A stretch of 64,000 nucleotides of DNA, from the NCBI GenBank assembly GCA_964462685.1, contig CAYWYR010000006.1:1-64000 (forward strand), given 5' to 3'. Source of the stretch: CAYWYR01 sp964462685 (GTDB lineage: Bacteria; Bacteroidota; Ignavibacteria; Kapaibacteriales; UBA2268). A model generated the notes under the pieces. The model searched no databases and was not told where the DNA came from. It saw nothing but the letters and a program-made list of their open reading frames with translations. This document shows, piece after piece, positions 51,271 through 58,359 of this stretch (position 1 is its first letter; every line of letters starts with the position of its first letter). Made by a program: the position numbers and the translations under genes.

Positions 51271-51660
51271 TTATTCCTTGTTATTATTTCTATTTTCTCT
51301 GTAGGCATTTGTAATTGGAGTATTCTTATTGAGCCGCCAGATATTCCTCTGTTTGAGCTGTATCGTCCTCCTTCCCAAATTAAATGTCCTCGCTGTTAAC
51401 ATTTCGTTCTTTCCGGAGTTGTAGTAGAATTTTTCTACCAGAGAATCGAGTGAGCTGGCTTTCGGTATGTGGATTTTATATCCGCCGAAATTAAGGATTA
51501 GTTTTTTGACAGGTTCTATACCTATGCATTGGGCTACCTCTTTCAGATCGCCACTGAGATCATCAAGTGATAGTTCGGATACCGCTGATGTATCCTTGAC
51601 CCAGTTTTGATAATTTTCGAACCTATCATTCTCTGAATTCGCCTTGTTTTCTTTGTCCAT
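51271..51660 (-). CDS. Mor-like small DNA-binding protein (129 aa)
   Basis: The core VAQCIGIEPVKKLILNFGG and YKIHIPKASSL matches the start of the Mor/phage middle-operon activator fold (the h-h-h-F-GG-h-h-I-P-K pattern). It is followed by a helix-turn-helix-like TARTFNLGRRTIQLKQR near the C-terminus. Phage Mor/C proteins activate transcription as dimers. I judge the match from memory of the family and keep it tentative. It diverges from the XRE gene at 51811 across a 150-bp region full of inverted repeats, which fits a regulatory switch. Confidence 0.55.
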   Translation of the reverse strand: MDKENKANSENDRFENYQNWVKDTSAVSELSLDDLSGDLKEVAQCIGIEPVKKLILNFGGYKIHIPKASSLDSLVEKFYYNSGKNEMLTARTFNLGRRTIQLKQRNIWRLNKNTPITNAYRENRNNNKE

Positions 51661-51810
51661 TGTGAGTAAGTTTTAGAAAGTGATAAATTTATTGTTACAG
51701 AATAGAGTAATTTGTTATCTGTGATATTATTAGCTATATTGCATATATAATACACACAGATAATGTGTATGAATGATGGCAAAATAATATAAAAATTACA
51801 CAAAACCAAT
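51661..51810. promoter_or_regulatory. Divergent operator-like region
   Basis: ATACACA-cagataa-TGTGTAT at 51750-51770 is a perfect 7-bp inverted repeat. Within it CACAGATAA (51755-51763) is the exact inverse of TTATCTGTG at 51715-51723. Such paired sites suit a dimeric repressor acting on both divergent promoters. No -7/-33 boxes were placed with confidence. Confidence 0.5.
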
Positions 51811-52155
51811 ATGGGTGTAAAAGATTTTGATAATATCGCAGTAGGAGACCGTATAAAGCAGTTCAGGTCCATATACAATCTAGGTTCAAAGATCAGTTCC
51901 GTACAACTAGCCCACCGCTTGGAAGTGGAGCCGGCCTTACTCAGAAATTACGAGTCGGGCAGATCTTCGCTGCCATTGGGATTGCTGCTTAAAATCCACA
52001 ATATAGGCCTGGATATGCACTTTGTGCTTACCGGGGAAGGCCTCATGTTTTCCGATACAGAGGAAGGGCACAGGCTTAAAGCTGAAATGGATAGCCGGGG
52101 CGTTGATTATCCCGGGAAAAGTGCAACTGCTGCCGCTGGAGAAATAGTCGATTGA
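51811..52155 (+). CDS. XRE-type helix-turn-helix protein (114 aa)
   Basis: A lambda-repressor-like HTH spans about residues 11-66: RIKQFRSIYNL, ISSVQLAHRLEVEPALLRNYESGR and LPLGLLLKIHNIGLDMHFVL. The last is the last helix of the XRE fold. The C-terminal 40 residues have no clear fold. It overlaps the S24 gene by 4 bp (TTGA), so the two are translated together. Phage and LexA-like repressors normally carry both domains on one chain; here they are on two. Confidence 0.85.
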   Translation: MGVKDFDNIAVGDRIKQFRSIYNLGSKISSVQLAHRLEVEPALLRNYESGRSSLPLGLLLKIHNIGLDMHFVLTGEGLMFSDTEEGHRLKAEMDSRGVDYPGKSATAAAGEIVD

Positions 52156-52673
52156 ATTATCTGGAAATGAGATATAAGATCGATATGAAAATCAAAAATG
52201 ATGCTTCCGGGCTAGCTTCAAAGATTTTTTTCGATTGTGTATCAAGTGATATAAAGATGGCTTTTGCAGAAACTGGCCACAAGATATCAGTAATAAAGAT
52301 ATCGGGCAAGAGTATGGAAGATTTGGATCTGATGGACGGTGGTTATGTGGTATATTCAGTAGATACCCGGCCCGAACCAGGGGAACTGGTAATCATTGAT
52401 ATTGATACGCACAGTAATAAAAGCGAAAATGAGATACTTATAAAAAAACTCGACATCAGATTCGGAAAACTTGTACTCAAATCCGCCAACCAAAATTACA
52501 AGGATTATACCTTTCAAACTTTCAGGAACATAAAGGTTATCGGTAAACCGCTCTTGTATTTTTCAGTAGTTGATTCATCAGATTCGCCCTATATATCAGT
52601 GAAAAGTATAACCGACGATTCGGTCATAAAAGATTACTCAGTTAGTGCCACAAGAGAATTATTAACGCAATAA
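52152..52673 (+). CDS. Stand-alone S24/LexA-like peptidase domain protein (173 aa)
   Basis: Starts at TTG overlapping the XRE stop. KISGKSMEDLDLMDGGYVV contains the S24 catalytic Ser (SGKSM, about residue 55), and ENEILIKKLDIR the Lys base; the spacing of about 45 residues fits LexA/UmuD/CI. Late strands include LVLKSANQNYKDYTF. In CI and LexA, RecA-driven self-cleavage occurs at an Ala-Gly bond. No clear cleavage site was found, so it may act on its partner, only dimerise, or be inactive. Confidence 0.8.
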   Translation: MNYLEMRYKIDMKIKNDASGLASKIFFDCVSSDIKMAFAETGHKISVIKISGKSMEDLDLMDGGYVVYSVDTRPEPGELVIIDIDTHSNKSENEILIKKLDIRFGKLVLKSANQNYKDYTFQTFRNIKVIGKPLLYFSVVDSSDSPYISVKSITDDSVIKDYSVSATRELLTQ

Positions 52674-52783
52674 TGATGTTATTACAAACAACTTTGGTAG
52701 ATAAAGATATTATTTGATAGTTTTACCGTTCATGATTTGCTATTTTTGCGTACTAATTATTAACCAAGTAACCCATCCATATT

Positions 52784-53266
52784 ATGAGAAAGCCTTTTAT
52801 TCTAGTTGTTGACGATAACAAGATCACAACTAAACTACTTAGAAGATATCTGGAATCGAATGGATTCGAGGCTACAGAAGCTTATGACGGTATCGATTGC
52901 TTAGAAAAAGTCGCGGAAAGAAAACCTGACGCGGTAGTACTTGATGTAATGATGCCGAGAATGGACGGATACGAGACAGTCAAAAATCTGAAAGAAAACC
53001 TCGAATCAAAGCATGTTCCAGTAGTTATCGTTACAGCGCTCAACGATGTGGCGAACCAACTGAAATCTATCGATGCGGGTGCCGATGATTTCTTGAGCAA
53101 GCCTATAGAAGAGAAACTTCTTATAGCTAAAGTGCGGTTGCTTTCCAATCTGAACATAGCCAATCTTAAAGCTGATAAACTCGCCGAACATTTGAACAAA
53201 GCTCTCGCTGGTGAGATCAGTGGCGGAACCGCTGAAGAGTATCTCGCAAAAGATGAACTAGCTTAA
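52784..53266 (+). CDS. Single-domain response regulator receiver (160 aa)
   Basis: A CheY-like receiver domain at about 1-120: acidic pocket VDDNK (Asp10, Asp11), phospho-acceptor Asp in VVLDVMMPRMDGYE, Thr in VIVTALND and Lys in FLSKPIEEKLL. There is no output domain; the last 35 residues form a helix-like tail (LKADKLAEHLNKAL). It probably relays phosphate between a kinase and another protein. No histidine kinase is next to it. Confidence 0.9.
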   Translation: MRKPFILVVDDNKITTKLLRRYLESNGFEATEAYDGIDCLEKVAERKPDAVVLDVMMPRMDGYETVKNLKENLESKHVPVVIVTALNDVANQLKSIDAGADDFLSKPIEEKLLIAKVRLLSNLNIANLKADKLAEHLNKALAGEISGGTAEEYLAKDELA

Positions 53267-53301
53267 TTATTACCAATATTTGATTTTTCAGGTTGAAAGC
53301 G

Positions 53302-53916
53302 ATGAATAAAGTCTGTAAACTGTTAGTACTTGCTATTGTACTTACCTGCATTTCCGGTTGTGCTGATGTCAAGAGAATAGCAAACTCTCTTACAAATATC
53401 TCCAAGCTAGTATTCAGCTTGGAGGGCATATCCAATATGACTATCGAAGGTATCGATGTATCCAATTTGAGGACTATTAAGGACTTCAAAGTAATGGATG
53501 CGATGAAGATCGCAAACGCTTACAGAAACAAATCTCTGAATACTAGTTTTAATGTAAATGTAAAAGCTGAAAACCCAAACGGTACCGCGCAGGGCCAAAA
53601 AAACATTCCAGCAACTATCGAGAATCTAGCTTGGGATCTGTTCATAGATGATTCTAAAACAGTAAGCGGTGATTTGGCAAGCCCCGTAAAAGTACCTGGC
53701 GGTGGTGCCGAGCAGATCATTCCGCTTAGGATAAACATGGACTTGGTCAGCTTTTTCGGCAACAGGGGGTATGATGAGCTTATTGATCTGGCTTTATCGA
53801 TAGGTGGTATCAAAAAAGAACCTTCTCGAGTAATGCTTAAGGCAAAGCCAACGGTTTCAACTTCTTTTGGCCCTATTACTTATCCCGGCAGCATAGATAT
53901 AGAACACGAGTTTTGA
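53302..53916 (+). CDS. LEA14-like lipoprotein (204 aa)
   Basis: I start at the internal ATG (53302), which gives a signal peptide MNKVCKLLVLAIVLTCISGC with a lipobox ending ISGC. The body (about 25-204) has the immunoglobulin-like strand order of LEA type 2/WHy domains, with FNVNVKAENPNGTA and VSGDLASPVKVPGGG. LEA14 proteins protect against desiccation in plants; bacterial roles are unclear. It starts 35 bp after the receiver gene and may be in the same operon. Confidence 0.7.
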   Translation: MNKVCKLLVLAIVLTCISGCADVKRIANSLTNISKLVFSLEGISNMTIEGIDVSNLRTIKDFKVMDAMKIANAYRNKSLNTSFNVNVKAENPNGTAQGQKNIPATIENLAWDLFIDDSKTVSGDLASPVKVPGGGAEQIIPLRINMDLVSFFGNRGYDELIDLALSIGGIKKEPSRVMLKAKPTVSTSFGPITYPGSIDIEHEF

Positions 53917-54043
53917 TCGAAGCTTTTTCTGATTTGTGCAAGGGATATCTTTGAGTACCCACTATAATATTTTTCGCGGTTATAAGTTAAATATGTATAT
54001 TTATACTATTGTAGAATTAGACAGTGTGGCATCACTAAATTAA

Positions 54044-55177
54044 ATGGACGACTATCTGGTCGGTATGGCCGTATTCTTAACAATCGGCCTTTTTACACTT
54101 TTTTTGTCCTCTCTATTAGCTAACCACCCCAAAGAGCCCCCGCCCGATAACTCAGGTGATGGCAATCCATATCAACCTAAGCCAAAGCCGAGGGACTCTT
54201 ACGTTCAGGATACTCAAACACCTGATTCAGCTGTTAAACCCTCCCAGCCAGAATTTATCGAAGAAAACAATTCTTCGGCATACGAACGCCTTATTCTCCG
54301 CTATCAGGACAGGGTAAATCCTTTCTCTCAGCTCGAGGCTATGTTTTATATAATTGGTTTTAGTTTTTTTGGAGTAGGTTTCAACACAGCTATTTGGCTG
54401 TTTTTTGTGATCTTAGGATCTGCTTTGATAGCGCTGGTTTTTCTTCGCTCACTGGTTTATGCTCTGGGTATCAGATTGTCGCCAAAAATATTCACTAGGC
54501 TATTGCCTGTTATAGTTGTTATAGCAAGTGCCACACTTCCTTTATCAAAAGTTCTCAAGAATATTAGGTCATCAATCGGGGGGGATGGACTTACAGAGGA
54601 TAGCCGTGATGAAATAGAGACTTTAGTGGATTCGGCCAAAGAAGAGGGCTCTATAGAGGATTCAGAATACAGACTGCTCAAGAATATCATGAGCTTTTCT
54701 GAAGTTCAGGTTTCCGATGTGATGACACCGCGTACTGTAGTTTTCTCCCTGCCAGAAACAACTAAAGTAGGGGATACTATAGATATACGAGAGATGAGAA
54801 ACTATTCTCGCATTCCGATCTATAGCGGTAAATCATTGGATGAAGGCGTAAAAGGTTACGTAACCGCACGAGATGTACTAGCAGCTATTGCCGAAGGTAA
54901 TCTCGATAAACCGTTATCCGAACTTAGCCGCAAAATATTCTTCGTACCTGATAATCTCGAGCTATCTCGCGCACTCGAAGAGTTCTTGGTAAAGCAGCAA
55001 CACATGTATATAGTAGTAGATGAATATGGAGGGGTTGACGGGCTTATAACCATGGAGGATGTACTGGAGACCATACTGGGCGTGGAGATAGTGGATGAAG
55101 CCGATACTATTACAGACCTTCGCAAACTTGCCAAGAAAACTAGGGACTACCGCCAGAAGAGGAAAAGAAATTATTAG
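54044..55177 (+). CDS. CNNM/CBS-domain membrane protein (377 aa)
   Basis: An N-terminal membrane helix, a Pro/Ser-rich loop (about 25-80), and two or three helices form a shortened CNNM part (about 95-170). Two CBS domains follow: MTPRTVVFSLPETTKV with RIPIYSGKSLDEGVKGYVTA, and FVPDNLELSRALEEFLVKQ with VVDEYGGVDGLITMEDVLE. CBS pairs bind adenine nucleotides. Members of the family include CorC/HlyC-like ion transporters and gliding GldE. No C-terminal CorC_HlyC domain is present. A basic tail KKTRDYRQKRKRNY ends it. Confidence 0.85.
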   Translation: MDDYLVGMAVFLTIGLFTLFLSSLLANHPKEPPPDNSGDGNPYQPKPKPRDSYVQDTQTPDSAVKPSQPEFIEENNSSAYERLILRYQDRVNPFSQLEAMFYIIGFSFFGVGFNTAIWLFFVILGSALIALVFLRSLVYALGIRLSPKIFTRLLPVIVVIASATLPLSKVLKNIRSSIGGDGLTEDSRDEIETLVDSAKEEGSIEDSEYRLLKNIMSFSEVQVSDVMTPRTVVFSLPETTKVGDTIDIREMRNYSRIPIYSGKSLDEGVKGYVTARDVLAAIAEGNLDKPLSELSRKIFFVPDNLELSRALEEFLVKQQHMYIVVDEYGGVDGLITMEDVLETILGVEIVDEADTITDLRKLAKKTRDYRQKRKRNY

Positions 55178-55222
55178 AGTTTTCTTATATTCATATATAA
55201 ATTAGAATAGGGATACTACATT

Positions 55223-56338
55223 ATGATAAAATTAATAATATTATTGAGCTTTTCTTTTTTGTTTTATCATAATTTATATTCTCAGGCATGGGTCAGTTAC
55301 GATTTCCAGAGTGGTAAATTAGATACTTTAGATTTTATCTCATCTGATATACCATTACCAGTATATAAAATACCAGATGGAAGTGTACGACTCGATACCG
55401 TTGATCTTTCTAAAGATTTTATTGATAAAGTACCAGTTTCGGAGATAATCGGATCTTATAATTACCCACTATCAACAACAGTCAGATTGGTACATGAAGG
55501 AATTGACGGCGATAAGCCTTTCTGCAGCGGTTTTATGGTTGGTTCTAAGTATGTAGCATCGGCTTCCCACTGTAGTGTAAATAATAATTCTCCTTACGAC
55601 CTTATACGCACAGAAAGTGTAAGGATAGAGCCAGCATACGATTTAGGGAAGATTAATCTTATCTATGGATATGCAAATGTCAGAAAAGTGTATTGCTATA
55701 TTGGCGAGCATCCTATAAGAAGAGATCTAATGATCTATGAGTTAGATTCTGAAATAGGTTTTGAAACCGGTTGGCTGAATCTTATAGTGGGTGATAGTAG
55801 CTTAAATAATACCTTGGCTTATAAACTATCTTATCCTATGATTAAAGAAGCATGGCATGATGTTGATTATAATGGTGATACTCTATACTATACAAAAACA
55901 AGGCTATTGAAAGACCAAAATCGTTGGAGATCGACTCATAACATACAAGCATCAAGAGGAGAGAGCGGTAGTACATTAATCTCGTTAGATACTATAAATA
56001 ATCAATATAATTCGATAGGAATACTTTCTTTTGGAGCATGGCTTCATTATGCGTTGGCTCCTGATGATATAAAGTGGTATTCTGGCATAATAAATATCCT
56101 CTCAGGGGTTGAATCACATGATTTTGATAAAGATCTGACTGTATATCCTAACCCAACGAGAAGTATAACATCAATAAAACCAGCAAACTCTAATACTGTA
56201 TATAAAGTTTACGATTTTAAAGGCCAGTTTATATTAGAAGTGAACGGGATTAGTTTTGATGCTTCTAAACTTTCATCGGGTATGTATTATATAGTAGATG
56301 ATAATGGAAATTCAGAACCTTTTCAGGTCTTAAACTAA
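55223..56338 (+). CDS. Secreted trypsin-like serine protease with T9SS domain (371 aa)
   Basis: Signal peptide about 1-20. The chymotrypsin/glutamyl-endopeptidase triad is visible: His in SASHC, Asp in RRDLMIYEL, and Ser in ASRGESGSTLIS. The final about 70 residues make a type A sorting domain (YPNPTRSITSIKP, KVYDFKGQFIL, LSSGMYYIVDDNG). It should be exported by T9SS and may process surface proteins. The Cys pair FCSGF/SHCS could form the usual disulfide near the His. Function is inferred from the triad only. Confidence 0.82.
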   Translation: MIKLIILLSFSFLFYHNLYSQAWVSYDFQSGKLDTLDFISSDIPLPVYKIPDGSVRLDTVDLSKDFIDKVPVSEIIGSYNYPLSTTVRLVHEGIDGDKPFCSGFMVGSKYVASASHCSVNNNSPYDLIRTESVRIEPAYDLGKINLIYGYANVRKVYCYIGEHPIRRDLMIYELDSEIGFETGWLNLIVGDSSLNNTLAYKLSYPMIKEAWHDVDYNGDTLYYTKTRLLKDQNRWRSTHNIQASRGESGSTLISLDTINNQYNSIGILSFGAWLHYALAPDDIKWYSGIINILSGVESHDFDKDLTVYPNPTRSITSIKPANSNTVYKVYDFKGQFILEVNGISFDASKLSSGMYYIVDDNGNSEPFQVLN

Positions 56339-56339
56339 A

Positions 56340-56371
56340 AAAGCCTTCTACTTTTGAAAGTAGAAGGCTTT
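56340..56371. terminator. Bidirectional terminator between protease gene and tRNA-Pro
   Basis: GCCTTCTACTTT pairs with AAAGTAGAAGGC (56343-56354 and 56357-56368), flanked by A on the left and T on the right. Confidence 0.8.
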
Positions 56372-56377
56372 GATGTG

Positions 56378-56452
56378 TCGGGGTGGCAGGATTCGAACCT
56401 GCGGCCCCTTGGTCCCAAACCAAGTACGCTAACCGGACTGCGCCACACCCCG
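56378..56452 (-). tRNA. tRNA-Pro (UGG)
   Basis: On the minus strand the sequence folds as a cloverleaf. The acceptor CGGGGTG pairs with CACCCCG, the anticodon stem CTTGG/CCAAG encloses a TTTGGGA loop (anticodon TGG), and the T-loop GGTTCGAATCC is present. The discriminator is A. The CCA end is not encoded (ACA follows the stem). It reads all Pro codons by wobble. Confidence 0.95.
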
Positions 56453-56550
56453 CTGACACGCTGTTAATAGTTTCGCCTAAGCGTTTGTTAACAGACTTCA
56501 AAGATAAGGAGATGATTTCATATCTGCAAGTGAAAATTAAAAAAAGAGCA

Positions 56551-56580
56551 AAAAAAAAACGACCGTATTAGGCCGTTTTC
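56551..56580 (-). terminator. Terminator after the mS38-like gene
   Basis: On the minus strand AAAACGGCC pairs with GGTCGTTTT with one mismatch around a 6-base loop, followed by a T-run of nine. Confidence 0.7.
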
Positions 56581-56594
56581 TATAAATCTCAAGA

Positions 56595-56687
56595 CTATTT
56601 CTTTTTCTTGTGTCTGTTCTTTCTAAGTCTTTTCTTTCTCTTGTGAGTTGCCATTTTATGGCGCTTTCTTTTTTTACCGCAAGGCAT
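56595..56687 (-). CDS. Tiny AURKAIP1/COX24 (mS38-like) ribosomal protein (30 aa)
   Basis: The 30 residues begin MPCGKKRKRHKMATHKRKKR and end LRKNRHKKKK. They match the short, almost wholly basic AURKAIP1/COX24-domain protein found next to ribosomal and tRNA genes in many Bacteroidota, where it binds the small subunit like mitochondrial mS38. I choose the ATG at 56687. A terminator follows its stop at 56595-56597. The match is from memory, but the spacing and basic composition are characteristic. Confidence 0.8.
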   Translation of the reverse strand: MPCGKKRKRHKMATHKRKKRLRKNRHKKKK

Positions 56688-56782
56688 TTACAGCTCCGAA
56701 TATATAATTGATTTCTTGTATAGAACGCAAATATAAGTAAAAGGTTCCATAATGCAAAATTATTCTTTGCCAAAGCAATGAT

Positions 56783-57088
56783 TCATGAATCGTTCCTCAA
56801 AGCGTTATCAACTTTCTCTTGAAACTCTGTGGAAGGTTTAAAAGTGGGGATAATCTTATGGTCGAGTCTAACTTCTTCACCTGTTTTGGGGTTTCTCGCC
56901 ATTCTGGGTTGCCGTTTCTTGTGGTTGAATATACCAAACCCCCTTAGTTCTATGCGGTTACCGGCTACAACATAGTCTATAATAGTCTCTATACTTGCAT
57001 CAAATGCAACCCTTGCCTCGGTTTTAGATAGACCCGTTTTTCCTACGATATTGTCTATTACTTCTGCTTTTGTAATGTTAGCCGACAT
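56783..57088 (-). CDS. HU/IHF-family DNA-binding protein (101 aa)
   Basis: Typical HU fold: NITKAEVIDNIVGKTGLSKTEA (helices 1-2), IELRGFGIFNHKKRQPRMARNPKTGE (the DNA-bending arm with the key proline), and KPSTEFQEKV. Length and R-x-x-RNPxTGE loop fit bacterial HU or IHF. It is read on the minus strand, 95 bp upstream of the mS38-like gene in transcription order, and may be co-transcribed with it. Confidence 0.93.
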   Translation of the reverse strand: MSANITKAEVIDNIVGKTGLSKTEARVAFDASIETIIDYVVAGNRIELRGFGIFNHKKRQPRMARNPKTGEEVRLDHKIIPTFKPSTEFQEKVDNALRNDS

Positions 57089-57486
57089 ATAACCATCGAT
57101 CCTATTTATTTGGTTTTGATAATTACCACGCTTGCGGATAGTGGATTATGCAATTCTCTTGCCGCTTTTGCTGTATGGTCGCAGAATATAGCCACCATTT
57201 CTACAAAACGTTTATAATACCGATATGGTTTTAATATGCATAAACGAGTTGCACCCTGTCAGTTGCTTTTTTAGTCTCATCTATTCTACTGCTTTTGATT
57301 GATTATTATCCTATTCAGTATAATCTAAACTTATGGCTCTAATGATCGTATCGGCATTGTTATTATATGCTACATTAAGTATTATTTGATAATCCTTTGA
57401 ATAAGGATCGTTTTTTAAGATGGTAGCGTTCAAATTGTTAATTTTGTAGCTGTTCTATATCGTGGAAAGTAAAGAAACTTTATTGT
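57089..57486. promoter_or_regulatory. 398-bp divergent leader between HU and uppS
   Basis: No coding sequence that I can support. A short terminator-like hairpin ATCCTT-TGAAT-AAGGAT followed by CG and six T lies at 57392-57416, about 70 bp before uppS. It might attenuate or end a small upstream transcript. A TAATTTTG -7-like box is at 57439-57446, but no TTG lies 17 bp before it. Promoters for both genes must be here. Confidence 0.4.
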
Positions 57487-58359
57487 GTGATGAACTGGAA
57501 AAACAGTCAAGAAGAAATAGATAATAAATTGCAGCATGAACTTATGCAGGGCAAAATGCCTAAGCATTTAGCTGTAATTATGGATGGAAATGGCAGATGG
57601 GCCACCGGCAAGACTTTTCCCCGCCTAAAAGGCCATAGAGAGGGGATAGAATCAGTTCGCGATATGGTAAAGGCTACTTCCTGTCTCGGAATAGAGTATC
57701 TTACGCTTTATGCATTCTCGATTGAGAACTGGAAAAGACCCGAAGCTGAGATCTCTGGCCTGATGAAGCTACTTGAAACATTTCTCAATAAGGAGATCGA
57801 GGATCTTCACGAGAATAATGTAAGACTAAATGTTATAGGTAAAACAAGCTCTCTACCTGGCCCCATTCAGCAGTTGCTTGCAAGATGTATGGAGAGAACG
57901 AAATTCAATAAAGGTCTTACTTTAACCTTAGCACTATCCTACAGCGGTAGATGGGATATCACAAGAGCTATGCAGATGATGGCTCTGGATGTAAGGAGAG
58001 GCAGCCTTTCCCCGGAAGATATCGGAGAGAGTACGATAGCGGAATATCTTACTACAAAAGATATGCCCGAGCCTGACCTGATGATAAGAACAAGCGGTGA
58101 GATGCGTATTTCTAACTTTCTGCTATGGGAGCTGGCATATAGCGAGCTATATGTTTCTCAGGTATTATGGCCAGATTTCAGAAGACAGCATCTTTACGAG
58201 GCCTTATCCAGTTATCAATGCCGAGAAAGAAGGTTCGGCAAAACTTCAGTTCAGCTTCGATCTGAAATCGAGAAAGATCCTGAATCAATGCCAAATATCA
58301 ATCCAGAAGACGAATCATACTTCAAGAAAGTAGTAAACGCTATAAGGAAAAACAGTTAA
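57487..58359 (+). CDS. Isoprenyl (undecaprenyl) diphosphate synthase UppS (290 aa)
   Basis: Makes the undecaprenyl diphosphate lipid carrier for peptidoglycan and glycan export. The cis-prenyltransferase marks are HLAVIMDGNGRWA with the catalytic Asp, GHREGIESVRDMV, and RTSGEMRISNFLLWELAYSE. Length is slightly above the usual 250 residues because of short ends. bamA starts directly at its stop (TAAGTG), so they form one operon. Confidence 0.95.
   Translation: MMNWKNSQEEIDNKLQHELMQGKMPKHLAVIMDGNGRWATGKTFPRLKGHREGIESVRDMVKATSCLGIEYLTLYAFSIENWKRPEAEISGLMKLLETFLNKEIEDLHENNVRLNVIGKTSSLPGPIQQLLARCMERTKFNKGLTLTLALSYSGRWDITRAMQMMALDVRRGSLSPEDIGESTIAEYLTTKDMPEPDLMIRTSGEMRISNFLLWELAYSELYVSQVLWPDFRRQHLYEALSSYQCRERRFGKTSVQLRSEIEKDPESMPNINPEDESYFKKVVNAIRKNS

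Noticed and set aside
51271..52673. Prophage
   Set aside because: Only regulatory genes are phage-like; there are no integrase, capsid, tail or lysis genes beside them, and the flanks are fbp/usp and a receiver gene.
57089..57250. 30-residue frame upstream of HU on the minus strand
   Set aside because: No conserved motif or ribosome-binding signal, and ordinary amino-acid composition; not enough to call a gene.
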